DNA of 64,000 bases from Lathyrus oleraceus. Lineage: Eukaryota; Streptophyta; Magnoliopsida; Fabales; Fabaceae. The notes under the pieces were generated by a model. It saw only the letters and a program-made list of their open reading frames with translations. It searched no databases and was not told the origin of the DNA. The translations under genes and the position numbers were made by a program. The first letter of the stretch is position 1. Every line of letters begins with the position of its first letter. The stretch is taken from positions 243,595,068-243,659,067 of the forward strand of contig NC_066579.1 of the NCBI RefSeq assembly GCF_024323335.1, written 5' to 3'. This document shows positions 9,890 to 23,506 of this stretch, piece by piece.

Positions 9890-11927
9890 TGTAACACCCT
9901 TCTAAAACACCCCAAATATTTAATTAAAACAACAATTATATATATCAGAGTAGATATGCAATTAAGGGTGTCACACAATCACTTCACACCATTCACCAAA
10001 ATAACTGTCATGCTCTTTTATTAATTCAAAACATAAGCATTTGCATAATACGCAGCGGATAGAAATCTCATCAATCATTGTAAAACATGTAACACATTAC
10101 ATGTAAAATGGTTCAACAAACAACAATAAGACAATTAAAAACATCCCATCCCGATGTTACATCTATCAGAGCATGACCCACTAAGGAACTACACTAGACT
10201 CCAAGCACTAGCTCCTACTCAATCATTGCTCGTTACCTGAAAAATAGTTGTAAGGGTGAGTTCCTCAATCGATATAATAAGCATTATAAAATATCATGTA
10301 ATGCTAAGTAATTTAACACATATCATCACCCTAATCAGATCACACATATTCAGCAACGGCAATATCAACTCATAATCATCATCATCATCATACTCAAACT
10401 CAACACAACCATAAAACACACATATAATATTGGAATACATCCATTCATATTATACGCCATGAATACATACATTATGCAATGAGACTCCATGCATGCGGTA
10501 CCGACTATTCGTGAACATATAGTTCACCTCACCGATCAAATCCAGATACGGCTACCAAGCCCACTAGTCCCACTCATTTGAGACCTAGTGACTCACTCAC
10601 TAATTCCTCACCACGGGAATTAGCTACCACCAACTCACTAGTTCCTCACCACGGGAATTAGCTACCACCCTAAGGGCTATGCTATGCACGCTAATCACCT
10701 AGCATGCAAACATCAACAACAATCCACAATGATTTACTCACTAATTCCTCACCATGGGAATTAGCTACCACCATAAAGGCCAAAATATGCAAGCTAAATC
10801 ACTGAGTCATGCAAACATCAACAATCATCCACAATGGACATATGCTCACACTCTAAGCCATAAACAGTCCATTCATAATTTCATACATGATATACACATT
10901 CACAACATTATGCATACCATCATACGTCATCAACATATTTATCACATAATCATATTATGTCATGCCACATAATCAATCACAGTATTAGCACACTCTACTA
11001 ATACCTATACTGCTCAAAACAACGGGAAATGATCCCTACTCTATCATACATCAGCTAAATTACATTACTCAGCTGAACAACCAAAAACTGCACAACAACA
11101 GCACAGAAAAATCACAATCCTGCCCATACGCGTATTGCCTAGTCCCATACGCGTATGGCCCAATTCTCAGCCAAATCCCATACGCGTACCACCTATCTCA
11201 TACGCGTATGCTACGCGTACCACTTCCTCATACGCGTACCAACAGAGACCAAATCACGTTCAAAACATCATCTTCCTTATCCATACGCGTATTGCCTAGT
11301 GCCATACGCGTACCAGACCATCTCATACGCGTATTGCCTAGTGCCATACGCGTATGACCAGAAACCAGAATTTCAGATCTGCTATGGTTTTCTCTGCTAC
11401 GAGATCTACCAATTCCAACCTCCTACAATCCAATTTTTCACAGTAATCGTTCATATCATCTAACATGAATCATACCCTATTCAATTTCACCAATTCTAAC
11501 ATTTTTACATCTAATTCCTACGAATTCCTCTCAATCATAATCCAATTTCGTTCATCCAAAAGTTCACAATTTCATCATGCATCATTCCAAATAGAGTCAA
11601 ATCAATGGTCTATCACTACCCACTACATGTTATCCCATAATACCCATTAATCGACGATAAACCCCCCTTACCTGAGTTAATCCGGCAAATCTCTGAGCTT
11701 CAAGCTTTTCCTTCCTTCAACCCTTGTTCTCTTGCTCTCTTTCCACTTTTCTGTCCCTTTTTCCTTTTCACGTGAAAATAACCCTTTTACCAAATGGGAC
11801 CTTTTCTAATTCCAACTTTTATTCCAATAATAATAATTCCAATAAAATATTCCAATTATTTAATTGAATTAATAAATATATTATTAACTTAAATTAAATA
11901 ATTATCTTATTTTATCGGGGTGTTACA
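9890..11927 (-). repeat. 3' LTR of B
   Basis: Left LTR in window coordinates, following the polypurine tract on the minus strand. Ends TGTAAC/GTTACA. It contains ten TACGCGTA palindromes and three copies of the CTAATTCC hairpin motif. The predicted splice sites are kept. Confidence 0.96.
11127..11354 (-). repeat. TACGCGTA palindrome array of B, 3' LTR
   Basis: Ten perfect copies start at 11127, 11148, 11181, 11201, 11212, 11231, 11284, 11305, 11326 and 11347. Spacings are 21, 33, 20, 11, 19, 53, 21, 21 and 21 bp, again close to whole helical turns although the order of spacings differs from A. Confidence 0.92.
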
Positions 11928-11940
11928 ACTCTCCCCCACT
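11928..11940 (-). other. Polypurine tract of B
   Basis: AGTGGGGGAGAGT on the minus strand, directly before the LTR start at 11927; identical to that of A. Confidence 0.93.
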
Positions 11941-11969
11941 AAAAGAGTTTTCGTCCTCGAAAACATACC

Positions 11970-14900
11970 TCAAGCGAATAACTCTGGATAAGACTCCTTC
12001 ATCAGACTCTCAAGTTCCCAAGTCACATTGCCACCTGCTGGTCCTCCCCAAGCTACCTTTACCAAAGCAATCTCTTTACCCCGCAACTGCTTCAACTCTC
12101 GATCCTCGATCCTCATAGGTGATGTTTCAACAGTCAGGTTATCTCTCACCTGGACATCATCTACTTGGACCACATGCGACGGATCATGAATGTACCTCCT
12201 CAACTGAGATATATGAAAAACCTCATGCAAATTCGCAAGTGACGGCGGTAAAGCGATACGATAGGCTACCTCCCCTATCCTCTCTAAAATCTGATAAGGA
12301 CCAATAAATCGAGGTGTCAACTTCTTCGACTTCAAAGCTCGACCAACCCCAGTTATCGGAGTAACACGAAGAAACACATGATCTCCCTCTTGAAACTCAA
12401 GTGACTTCCTCCTCTTGTCGTGATAACTCTTCTGACGACTCTGAGCAATTCTCATCTTCTCCTGAATCATCTTAATCTTTTCCGTAGTTTGTTGAACAAT
12501 CTCCGGTCCAATCACAGTACTCTCACCGGACTCATACCAACATAAAGGTGTCCGACATCTCCTACCATACAAAGCTTCAAACGGTGCCATACCAATGCTC
12601 GAATGAAAACTATTGTTGTAGGTAAACTCAATCAAAGGTAAATAACAATCCCAAGCACCTCCCTTTTCCAAAACACAAGCCCTCAAAAGATCCTCCAGTG
12701 ACTGAATCGTCCTCTCAGTCTGACCATCAGTCTGCGGATGATATGCAGAACTCAATCTCAGCTTAGTTCCCAAAGCCCTCTGCAAACCTTCCCAGAACTT
12801 CGATGTAAATCTAGGATCTCTGTCCGAAACAATACTCGACGGAATACCATGCAAACTTACAATCTTCTCAATATACAACTCGGCTAATCTCTCTAACGGA
12901 TAATCCATTCTGATCGGAATGAAATGAGCCGATTTCGTCAATCTATCAACAATCACCCAAATAGCTTCAAAATTCTTACTTGTCCTCGGTAAACCAGAAA
13001 CAAAATCCATACTGATACTATCCCACTTCCACTCTGGAATAGCCAACGGTTGCATTAGCCCAGACGGCTTCTGATGTTCAATCTTCGACTTCTGACAAGT
13101 CAAACAAGAACAAACAAAACTCGCAATTTCTCTTTTCATTCCCGGCCACCAAAATAACTTTTTCAAATCATGATACATCTTCGTAGCCCCAGGATGAATA
13201 CTCAGGCCACTACGATGTCCTTCCTCAAGAATACTCTTCTTAAGCTCGGTAACATCCGGAATACACACCCGATTACCAAATTTCAAAACACCATTCTCAT
13301 CAACTCTGAATTCACCACCTTGACCTTGATTCACTAGAGTCAACTTATCAACCAAAAGCACATCGGATTTCTAACCCTCTCTAATCTCATCCAGAATACC
13401 ACTCGTTAACTTCAACATTCCCAATTTAACACTATTGTGAGTACTCTCACACACCAAACTCAAGTCTCTAAACTGCTCAATTAAATCCAATTCCTTAACC
13501 ATTAACATAGACATATGCAATGATTTCCGACTCAATGCATCAGCCACTACGTTTGCCTTACCCGGATGGTAATTCAAACCAAAGTCATAATCCTTCAGAA
13601 ACTCTAACCATCTCCTCTGTCTCATATTCAGCTCTTTCTGATCAAACAAATACTTTGAACTTTTATGGTCACTGAAAACCTCAAATCTTGACCCATACAA
13701 GTAATGCCTCCATAACTTCAGAACAAATACCACAGCTGCCAACTCTAAATCGTGTGTCGGATAGTTCCTCTCATGAACCCTCAGTTGTCTCGAAGCATAA
13801 GCTACAACCTGTTTATTCTGCATCAAAACACCACCCAAACCCAACAATGAAGCATCACAGTAAACCTCAAATGGTCCAACGGACTCGGTAATATCAGAAT
13901 AGGAGCAGTAGTCAACCTTCTCTTTAACTCTTGGAAACCTTCTTCACATTTTGAGTCCCAAACAAACGCTTGCCCCTTTCTAGTCAACATCGTCAACGGT
14001 AACGCCAACTTAGAAAATCCCTTAATGAATTTCCTATAATAACCTGCAAGTCCAAGAAAACTCCTTATCTCAGAAACTGACTTCGGAGCTTCCCACTTAG
14101 ATACCGCTTCTATCTTAGAAGGATCAACAGCAACACCACCTCTTGAAACCACATGACCAAGAAAACTAACCTCTTCTAACCAAAATTCACATTTGGACAG
14201 TTTAGCAAATAACTTCTTTTCTCGTAGAACTCCTAAAACCATTCTCAAATGCTCAGTATGCTCTTCTTCCGAGTTCGAATACACCAAAATATCGTCAATA
14301 AACACCACAACAAACTTGTCTAGGTACGGATGGATAATCCTATTCATATACTCCATAAATACTCCAGGCGCATTAGTCACACCAAAAGGCATTACAGAAT
14401 ACTCATAATGTCCATACCTTGTTCTGAAAGCAGTCTTCTGAATATCTTCAGTTTTCACACGTATCTGATGATAACCCGATCTCAAATCTATTTTGCTAAA
14501 CACACTCGCACCAACCAACTGATCCATCAAATCATCAATCCTCGGCAAAGGATACCGATTCTTGATCGTCACTTTATTCAGTTGCCTGTAGTCCACACAC
14601 AACCTCATAGTACCTTCTTTCTTCTTAACCAATAACACTGGTGCACCCCACGGTGACACACTCGGACGAATAAATTTCTTATCCAACAGATCTTCCAACT
14701 GACTCTTCAATTCAGTTAACTCAACAGCAGACATACGGTACGGAGCCATTGACACCGGCCTAGTACCAGGTACCAAATCAATCGAGAACTCAACTTCACG
14801 CTCTGGCGGTAATTCATTCACTTCTTCCGGAAACACATCAGGAAAATCACACACTACAGCTAGATCGCAAATCACCAGTTTATCTTTAGCCTCCAAAGTC

Positions 14901-16339
14901 GCTAACAGCATAAACAACTCTGCCCCATCTGTTATTGCCTCATTCACCTGCCTCGCTGATAGAAACAAACTCTTTCCTTCCTCAATCTCAGGAAAAATCA
15001 CAGTCTTATCAAAACAATTGATATAGACTCGGTTAAACACCAACCAGTTCATACCCAAAATAACATCAATCTGCACAAGTGGAAGACACACTAGGTCCAT
15101 CCCAAAGTCTCTACCAAAAATACTCAAAGGACAATTTAAACAAACTGAAGTAGTAGTCACTGCACCCTTCGCAGGAGTATCAATCACCATACTTCCATGC
15201 ATCTCAGATATCTCTAACTTAAGTTTCACAACACAATCCAAAGATATAAAGGAATGAGTCGCACCTGTGTCAACAATAGCTACAAGAGGAAAGCCATTAA
15301 TATAACACGTACCTCGGATCAAACGATCATCTGCAGAAGTCTCAGAACCCGATAAAGCAAAGACCTTGCCTCCCGACTGGTTCTCTCTCTTCGGCTTAGG
15401 ACACTGTGGGCTAATATGACCCAACTCTCCACAGTTGAAACAAGTCACAGTCTTCGACCGACACTCTGCAGCCAAATGACCACCTTTTCCACACTTGAAA
15501 CACTTCCTCTCAGCACTGGTACACTCATGGACACGATGTCCAGCCTGACCACATCTGTAACACTTAGCAGGGGCACTAGAGTCTCCCCCACTAGGCCTCT
15601 TCATTCCACTCTGTCTCTGGAAACCTTTGCCAGCTGCATACGGTTTCCCACGATCATTCTGATTCTTGCCTTTCCTATCAACCCTTTGCTGATAGCTCTC
15701 CGCTCTGGCCTTGGTATCCTGTTCATAAATCCTGCAACAGTCAACCAAATCAGAAAACACTCTAATCCGCTGATATCCAATAGCCTGCTTGATCTCGGGA
15801 CGCAACCCGTTCTCAAACTTCACACATTTCGAAAATTCCCCAGTAGCCTCATCATAGGGAGTGTAATACTTCGACAGCTCTGTGAACTTAGCAGCATACT
15901 CAGTAACAGACTTGTTACCCTGCTTCAATTCTAAGAACTCTATCTCTTTCTTTCCTCTGACATCCTCTGGAAAATACTTCCTCAGGAATCTCTCTCTGAA
16001 CACAGCCCAAGTGATCTCAGCATTCCCAGCAGATTCCAACTCAGTGCGGGTAGCAACCCACCAATCATCTGTTTCTTCTGACAGCATATGCGTACCGAAC
16101 CTGACCTTCTGGTTATCGGCACACTCAGTCACTCGAAAGATCCTCTCGATCTCCTTCAACCACTTCTGAGCACCATCTGGATCGTATGCTCCCTTGAACA
16201 TTGGAGGATTGTTCTTCTGGAACTCACTCAGTTGACGAGCAGCTCCCATTCACACAACATTCGGATTCCCTCCAAGTACTCCAGCTAGCATACCCAGAGC
16301 CTCAGCAATCGCAGCATCGTCTCTACCTCTTCCAGCCAT
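11970..16339 (-). pseudogene. Gag-Pol polyprotein of B, three disabling lesions
   Basis: Same domain order as in A: gag, three CCHC knuckles, DTGA protease, RT with FIDD, RNase H (YCDAS type), HHCC/DDE integrase and chromodomain. The start is the ATG at 16339-16337, 7 nt after an acceptor-like site, as in A. Lesions: TGA at 16252-16250 (GGA in A) before the MGAARQL block; a 1-bp deletion near 13877 that shifts frame just before RNase H; TAG at 13373-13371 (CAG in A) between RNase H and integrase. Codon 720, which is TAG in A, is intact TGG here. The integrase-chromodomain part (13361-11970) is fully open. Inactive on its own. Confidence 0.95.
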
Positions 16340-16346
16340 CTCTATT

Positions 16347-16811
16347 CTGAAAACCCAATCAAGCTAAAACAATAAGTACTGATAGGGTTACACAACACCT
16401 ATCACGTACAGGGAAACAGAATAATTACGACTCGACTCGACCGACCAGGCTCTGATACCACTAATGTAACACCCTTCTAAAATACCCCAAATATTTAATT
16501 AAAACAACAATTATATATATCAGAGTAGATATGCAATTAAGGGTGTCACACAATCACTTCACACCATTCACCAAAATAACTGTCATGCTCTTTTATTAAT
16601 TCAAAACATAAGCATTTGCATAATACGCAGCGGATAGAAATCTCATCAATCATTGTAAAACATGTAACACATTACATGTAAAATGGTTCAACAAACAACA
16701 ATAAGACAATTAAAAACATCCCATCCCGATGTTACATCTATCAGAGCATGACCCACTAAGGAACTACACTAGACTCCAAGCACTAGCTCCTACTCAATCA
16801 TTGCTCGTTAC
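16347..16811 (-). other. Predicted leader intron 2 of B
   Basis: Donor GTAACG from 16811 and acceptor GGGTTTTCAG ending at 16347, both on the minus strand. It would remove the LTR end and the primer site and put exon sequence 7 nt before the gag ATG. Conserved with A; prediction only. Confidence 0.5.
16449..16460 (-). other. Primer binding site, tRNA-iMet type (element B)
   Basis: TGGTATCAGAGC on the minus strand, 4 nt after the 5' LTR end at 16465. Same site as in A. Confidence 0.93.
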
Positions 16812-18246
16812 CTGAAAAATAGTTGTAAGGGTGAGTTCCTCAATCGATATAATAAGCATTATAAAATATCATGTAATGCTAAGTAATTTAACACATATCA
16901 TCACCCTAATCAGATCACACATATTCAGCAACGGCAATATCAACTCATAATCATCATCATCATCATACTCAAACTCAACACAACCATAAAACACACATAT
17001 AATATTGGAATACATCCATTCATATTATACGCCATGAATACATACATTATGCAATGAGACTCCATGCATGCGGTACCGACTATTCGTGAACATATAGTTC
17101 ACCTCACCGATCAAATCCAGATACGGCTACCAAGCCCACTAGTCCCACTCATTTGAGACCTAGTGACTCACTCACTAATTCCTCACCACGGGAATTAGCT
17201 ACCACCAACTCACTAGTTCCTCACCACGGGAATTAGCTACCACCCTAAGGGCTATGCTATGCACGCTAATCACCTAGCATGCAAACATCAACAACAATCC
17301 ACAATGATTTACTCACTAATTCCTCACCATGGGAATTAGCTACCACCATAAAGGCCAAAATATGCAAGCTAAATCACTGAGTCATGCAAACATCAACAAT
17401 CATCCACAATGGACATATGCTCACACTCTAAGCCATAAACAGTCCATTCATAATTTCATACATGATATACACATTCACAACATTATGCATACCATCATAC
17501 GTCATCAACATATTTATCACATAATCATATTATGTCATGCCACATAATCAATCACAGTATTAGCACACTCTACTAATACCTATACTGCTCAAAACAACGG
17601 GAAATGATCCCTACTCTATCATACATCAGCTAAATTACATTACTCAGCTGAACAACCAAAAACTGCACAACAACAGCACAGAAAAATCACAATCCTGCCC
17701 ATACGCGTATTGCCTAGTCCCATACGCGTATGGCCCAATTCTCAGCCAAATCCCATACGCGTACCACCTATCTCATACGCGTATGCTACGCGTACCACTT
17801 CCTCATACGCGTACCAACAGAGACCAAATCACGTTCAAAACATCATCTTCCTCATCCATACGCGTATTGCCTAGTGCCATACGCGTACCAGACCATCTCA
17901 TACGCGTATTGCCGAGTGCCATACGCGTATGACCAGAAACCAGAATTCCAGATCTGCTATAGTTTTCTCTGCTACGAGATCTACCAATTCCAACCTCCTA
18001 CAATCCAATTTTTCACAGTAATCGTTCATATCATCTAACACAAATCATACCCTATTCAATTTCACCAATTCTAACATTTTTACATCTAATTCCTACGAAT
18101 TCCTCTCAATCATAATCCAATTTCGTTCATCCAAAAGTTCACAATTTCATCATGCATCATTCCAAATAGAGTCAAATCAGTGGTCTATCACTACCCACTA
18201 CATCTTATCCCATAATACCCATTAATCGACGATAAACCCCCCTTAC
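16812..18246 (-). other. Predicted leader intron 1 of B
   Basis: Donor ACTCAG|GTAAGG at 18247/18246 and acceptor CTATTTTTCAG|GTAACG at 16812/16811 on the minus strand. About 1435 nt; it contains the palindrome array. Conserved with A and the solo LTR. Confidence 0.6.
17702..17929 (-). repeat. TACGCGTA palindrome array of B, 5' LTR
   Basis: Same ten copies as in the 3' LTR (offset 6575). The two LTR copies differ at single bases between palindromes but not in the palindromes themselves. Confidence 0.92.
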
Positions 18247-18502
18247 CTGAGTTAATCCGGCAAATCTCTGAGCTTCAAGCTTTTCCTTCCTTCAACCCTT
18301 GTTCTCTTGCTCTCTTTCCACTTTTCTGTCCCTTTTTCCTTTTCACGTGAAAATAACCCTTTTACCAAATGGGACCTTTTCTAATTCCAACTTTTATTCC
18401 AATAATAATAATTCCAATAAAATATTCCAATTATTTAATTGAATTAATAAATATATTATTAACTTAAATTAAATAATTATCTTATTTTATCGGGGTGTTA
18501 CA

Positions 18503-18507
18503 AATTC
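18503..18507. other. Target site duplication of B, right copy
   Basis: AATTC directly after GGTGTTACA at 18502. With the left copy it proves a simple integration event. Confidence 0.95.
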
Positions 18508-18889
18508 CACCATTGGTAGTCATATTAGCTTTAATCAATGCTTCATCTATATGCAACAAGTCGGCAATCTCTCGAGCAGTCGGAATACTCTCCAAGCCAC
18601 TGAACGACACCTGATCCAGAATCGGGATCCCAATAAGATGAGAATACTCCTCCAAAGTAGGCAGCAACTGGAAGTCCGGAAAAGAGAAGCAGTGATACAG
18701 AGGATCATAAAACTGAGCCAGAGTACTCATCAAACCCTCATCAACCTGAGTAGTCAACAGAGGCAGAAGCTTCCTATAGCGGGCTTTGAAACCCAAGGGA
18801 TCTAATACATAGGATGTCAGATTCCTTAACTCTTTCACATCAGGCTGTCTAAAGCTGTACTTCTTTGTATGCCTTTTTGGTCTTTCCAT
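18503..18889 (-). pseudogene. E ORF1, N-terminal part, interrupted by B
   Basis: The start is taken as the ATG at 18889 (MERPKRHTKKYSF), which follows an acceptor-like TTTTCAG by 2 nt; the frame is open further up, to 18991, but that stretch is low in complexity. It encodes the first half of the ORF1 globular domain, with PTLEEYSHLIGIPI near its end, a block also seen in G at 63930. The frame passes exactly into 9884 when B is excised. ORF1 function is unknown. It lies between the primer site and gag, the Ogre ORF1 position. Confidence 0.75.
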
Positions 18890-19894
18890 GTCTGAAAATT
18901 TTGCTAATAAACCCTTTAAGTTCCTTGAAAATTTTCTGATTTTTTTGATGACATGAATGCAGATGAATGCATGAATGCATGAATGCAACAATCACACTCA
19001 AGGATCAAGCAAGTCACACCAAACAAAGGTCATGGGAAAGCTCATTGTATCCCTAATATCAATCATCCATTTTGGTGGATTTAGGTTTTCACCTTATCAA
19101 CACCCAAGTTCCATTGATATTAACAATGCATGAACCGACTCAATCATCCTTAATATCAATCATCCATTTTGGCGGATTATGATTTACACCTTATCAACGC
19201 CCAAGTTCCATTGATATTAACGATGTTTGAACGACTCAACCATGAATCACGGGTTTGTTGAGAGTCACGAGCATGGAGTTTCGGTTAAGAACCACCCAAA
19301 GGGAGTGTACTAGGGTTTAAACCTGCCAGACATGTTCTACCAGAGGTTCCCATAATCATCGTCCCATCTTTCGGATATTATCGGAGGAACGAATACTCGT
19401 ATTCCAAAAATATTCTCAAGAGAGACTCTTATGAGTGTAGTATCGCGTAACAATCGCCTCAGATCTGACATCTGAACGACCTCCGCACTACGTCCTAAAA
19501 ATAGGCCAAGATGGGCTTGGTAAACTACGGTCCTTGGCTTCTAAGGCACGTGATTGAAAGAATAATGCCTAACCACAAATAACTTGTGTGACATTATTAA
19601 TCCAACATGACCTCCACCAAGTGAATGGACTCGCAAGTCAACTGGCTAAGGAATACTCCACACCAGTCAACAAGACTACGCCATTCTCCTATCCTAGAGT
19701 GCACTCGAGTTCGGGTATAGAACTCATCTCACAGAGATCACCAAAGCAAACAGCAATTGTATATCAAGCAATTCAAACATTACAATCAATACAGTTATCC
19801 CAAATTGTACAAAAATATGTCAAATAACACATAAACAAATATCATACAACAAGGGTGAAAAGTAGGCAAAACCACCAGGGAAAGTCTAATGTTA
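18890..19894 (-). other. 5' leader of E between primer site and ORF1
   Basis: About 1 kb without a credible gene. It holds a 98-bp direct duplication (19047-19225), a run of ATGCATTC-type repeats near 18955-18990, and a splice-acceptor-like TTAGCAAAATTTTCAG 2 nt before the ORF1 ATG. Nothing else recognised. Confidence 0.6.
19047..19225 (-). repeat. Direct duplication in leader of E
   Basis: Two diverged copies of a roughly 100-bp block containing TATCAATCATCCATTTTGG and CCAAGTTCCATTGATATTAA on the plus strand. Confidence 0.75.
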
Positions 19895-19912
19895 TCCCCA
19901 GCGGAGTCGCCA
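19895..19912 (-). other. Primer binding site, tRNA-Arg type (element E)
   Basis: TGGCGACTCCGCTGGGGA on the minus strand, 6 nt after the LTR end. It is complementary to a 3' end of CCCCAGCGGAGUCGCCA type, the tRNA-Arg primer reported for Ogre elements (from memory). Confidence 0.8.
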
Positions 19913-20934
19913 CTTTTCTGTAGCGGTGTATTCGTCGCTATATGATTTATTGATTAAACCATAAGCAAAGCATACAAAGAATCGAGTCACCACCGCACTT
20001 TTATTTATCCAAAGGATTGGCTAAAAAGCGAACAAAAGCCTAAGAAGTTTTACACATAGAAAACTAATGAAAAGATCAGAGAATCTGGGTAAGGGGTAAA
20101 TTACGCAATGGGAAGGTGTTAAGCACCCAAAACGTCCTAGGTACTCCTAGGGAGCCCTTTTCACACTTGTTGAATGAAAATATTCATTTGTTTATGACAT
20201 ATTGTGCAAACATGATTAGGAAGATGAGAAAAGAATGTACAATTTTATTATTTTTTGTGTTTGAACGGATGGATCCGTTGCCTACGTACCTTTCCATACA
20301 AAGGTAAAGGATCAAAACGCCGTAGTTCGGCTAAAAGATTTCCAAAATATCAGTGAGTTCATTTTAAAACAAGAGCACTAAGGCTTTTCATTCTCAACGG
20401 GAGAAAACTCAACCAAGACCAACAATCACCCATGCGAGGATGGCTTCAACATACTAGTGAGGGGTTAACCCTATAATAAGTATGGAAGACTTACAATCAA
20501 CTCACTAAGGATGTGGTGAGATTTACATCAACCACTATGAGAATTGAAACCTATGGCTAATGTATGAAAACATATCAACAACGGACAAAGCCACAAAACA
20601 ATTGAATGGGTGAAGTTAATTGATTATGGGTATTCACAAAATATGGTCAAAGTATGATTAAGATTCAATTCAGAAAGAAGTGTTATGAAATGGAATTTAA
20701 AAAGTCAAGGACTTAATGTCCAGGTTTCTAATTTGAAAAGACATGAGAATGTTTGCACAATAATTCAAAGTTTTTGAAAACAACATGTGAAAAGGGGTTT
20801 TGAAACAAAAAGGAATGTGGATGAAGGAGTGTAAAACTTCCTAGAAGTTCACCTCTTGAAACCATATAGAAGATGATCCAAGTGTGTCCTTTGGAATGGG
20901 CAACAAAGCAAGTAAGCAAATAAAAAGCAAGATG

Positions 20935-21215
20935 ATACCGGATGCCAATCAATGGACTTACACCAATCTCACAAACAAAGGTGGATACCGGATACCAATC
21001 AATGGATTTACACCAATCTCCTAAAACAATAAATGATACCGGATGCCAATAAATGGACTTACACCAATCTCACAAAGCAAAAGCGGATACCGGATACCAA
21101 TCAATGGATTTACACCAATCTCCTAAAATAAAACAATGATACCGGATGCCAATAAATGGACTTATACCAATCTCACACACAAAACAAAACATGGATATCA
21201 GATGCCAATCTCCAC
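20935..21215 (-). repeat. About 51-bp tandem array near 3' end of E LTR
   Basis: Five units with period 51-52 (marker motif at 20954, 21005, 21056, 21107 and 21159). On the minus strand each unit has GATTGGTGTAAGTCC or a close variant: two GTAAGT, two GTAAAT, one TATAAGT. GTAAGT is the plant 5' splice-site consensus. The LTR of C has a related array at 42965. Confidence 0.85.
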
Positions 21216-23475
21216 AAATGCCAACAACATAGAATTACAATTGCATCCTCACATACAACAAACAAACAGAAACACTAAGCAAAGAGGACATAAGTGGCCA
21301 ATGAAATGGTCTTACACTCAATCCCTTCCAAATCATAGGAACAATGGCCACTGAATGGACTTATAGTTGATTCCTCAATGGACAATCAAAGATGTCACAA
21401 AGATATGAAATGATGATCATGCAATAATGGGCAATTAATGATGATAAATGCACAAAGGCAGACACACAAATGTACAGATGAACCAGAAAGCAATCAATGA
21501 TTCAGTTAGCACACACTATATCCAAGCAATTAGGCTCAAGCAAAGGTTAGATTTAAAAGTCAACTGGAATGGGGTAAGTGGTGCTCTTAACCTTAACATT
21601 GAGGGTTAAGGTGAAGCAGATGAAAGGATATGAGGGGTGTGCCTCATGGCTCTTATCCCTGGTCAGGGAGAGCTTCAAATGATAGAAGGTGTGGGAGTTC
21701 AGAAAGTTGGAACTCTCTCCACAAGTTAATGACTCTATAGATCTTGGGTTAATATCCACAATGCATCAACATGTAATGTGAGCAAAGGGATGACACACAG
21801 AATAGTAGGAGATGGACTACACATCTCTTTTATCTACCAATTGCCTTATCAAAAGGACTTTTCCTGCTTGGGGACAAAGATAAACAATCACAAGCATTGC
21901 CTCTTAAGGAGGACTTCAGACAGGTGCCTGGCCAAGTAACAAGCCAGGTCTTCCAGACTACATGAAGAAGAGAAATTATACCTAATTGGTTAAGCAACCA
22001 AGCAAGTCCAAAATGAACTCAAGCAACTAATGTACCTGAAAACAATCTAATTCAATCAGTATTCAATTCTAAAAAAGTCAAACAGATAATCCAACAGTCA
22101 ACAGACAATACACAATCAACAATCAAGGCTACATTGTGCAAGGCACAAGCTCAACTCAAATGAGCTAAGAGCAACCTACAAAACAAGTCAAAATTAGTCC
22201 ACAACAATCAAACAAACCAACTCAAGCCATGTGAATTAATCTCCTTAAAGCCATATGCTTCTTAACTTGAAAACAAACTCAAACATGAGAAGCAAACCCT
22301 TAGGCCAAGGCCTAGGGTCAAAGAGGTAGAAATAATCCAAAACAGAACATGAAAATTGACAAGAATCAAGATTAATCAATCAAGAACATCATCCAAGTGG
22401 TCTCATATCAAAAGCATCAACCATTTTCATTTCATAAACAAATCATGTCATAGCATGCAAGTTGAAAGCTCAATGAGGCAAACAGAATGAACCAATTCAA
22501 ATCAAATCAAAAATGGCTCAATATATTCCAAGAAAAATCAGGCCTAAATAGAACACATCAAAGGATCATCATACCAAACATCAATGCATTTGGACAAATA
22601 TAAGCATGTCAAAGAAAATCATCAAGTCAAAGTAAGCATAAACAAGCTCAAACAAGACCATAAATGGTGCCTCAACTTAATGCAATCCTAAAACAGAAAT
22701 TACATAAGATAAATGAGTCAAACTAAGTCCAAGACAAACTTCAATGTGTCCATAATCAATGTACAAAATTTCAAGCTCATATGATAAGGCATGGGAATTT
22801 CACAAATCATGAAAATTCAACACTCATCAAAAGTCCAACAATGACAAACCAACAAAGAAAATATCAAACAAATTGGAAATGGATCCAAAAGTTCTACAAC
22901 AAAACATGATCAATCCTAACATCCAGAAGTACCAACATGCAAAAATTCAGATCATTTGGCATTTACTTGGCAAGGTAAATAAAATCAGCAAGTTGGACAA
23001 GAAATGGTGTGACACACATTGTCACACCTCCATTAGTCACATCATAACTCAACATCCAGAGACGAGAAAAATGTAAACTATATACCAAAATGACCAGGAA
23101 TGGGTCTAGTTAATGCTTGTTAATTTTCATCTTCATTGGATTAACCATCATCATTTCACAAACAAAATAGCAAGCAAGGTGCAAGATATGACATGCAAAC
23201 ATAAACCCTAGGCTAAAACAAAATTCAACCGTGCACAAATTTTGTAAAAATATCCATAAACTAATAGACATTACAAGGAACATTGCACAGAAAATCACAT
23301 GTGAATTGGACAATTATTTTAGGAGTTATGAATTTTTGAATGGAAAGAAAAATTAAAAAAATGCATGATGAAGGCATGTAAACATGGATAGCATACAAGA
23401 GAAAAAATGCAAAAGCCAAAAAATGCAAATGCTGGAACTCGGAATCGAACCGAGTGTGAATTCAAATATGGCGCT

Positions 23476-23506
23476 CACTTAATGAAACGCGCCGTTTCAT
23501 TAAGTG
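23476..23506. repeat. 13-bp perfect hairpin in E LTR
   Basis: CACTTAATGAAAC and its exact complement flank the 5-nt loop GCGCC. The C LTR has a shorter relic near 40708 (AATGAAAC with GTTTCAT). Confidence 0.9.

Larger units (their letters stand above)
9890..18502 (-). mobile_element. Element B: complete Tekay/Del-type chromovirus
   Basis: An 8613-bp element with two 2038-bp LTRs, PBS, gag-pol and polypurine tract, all on the minus strand and flanked by a perfect AATTC duplication. I found nine LTR mismatches by eye (about 0.4 percent), so B is older than A but still young. It is the same family as A (highly similar polyprotein) with a related but longer LTR. It interrupts ORF1 of E in frame. 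Confidence 0.97.
16465..18502 (-). repeat. 5' LTR of B
   Basis: 2038 bp, the same length as the 3' copy, with about nine substitutions between them. On the minus strand the stretch from the weak TATA-like AATAAAAG to the donor at 18247/18246 has no ATG. Confidence 0.96.

Noticed and set aside
23434..23452. tRNA gene
   Set aside because: Only a T-arm-like stem is visible; no D arm, anticodon arm or matching acceptor strand could be found.
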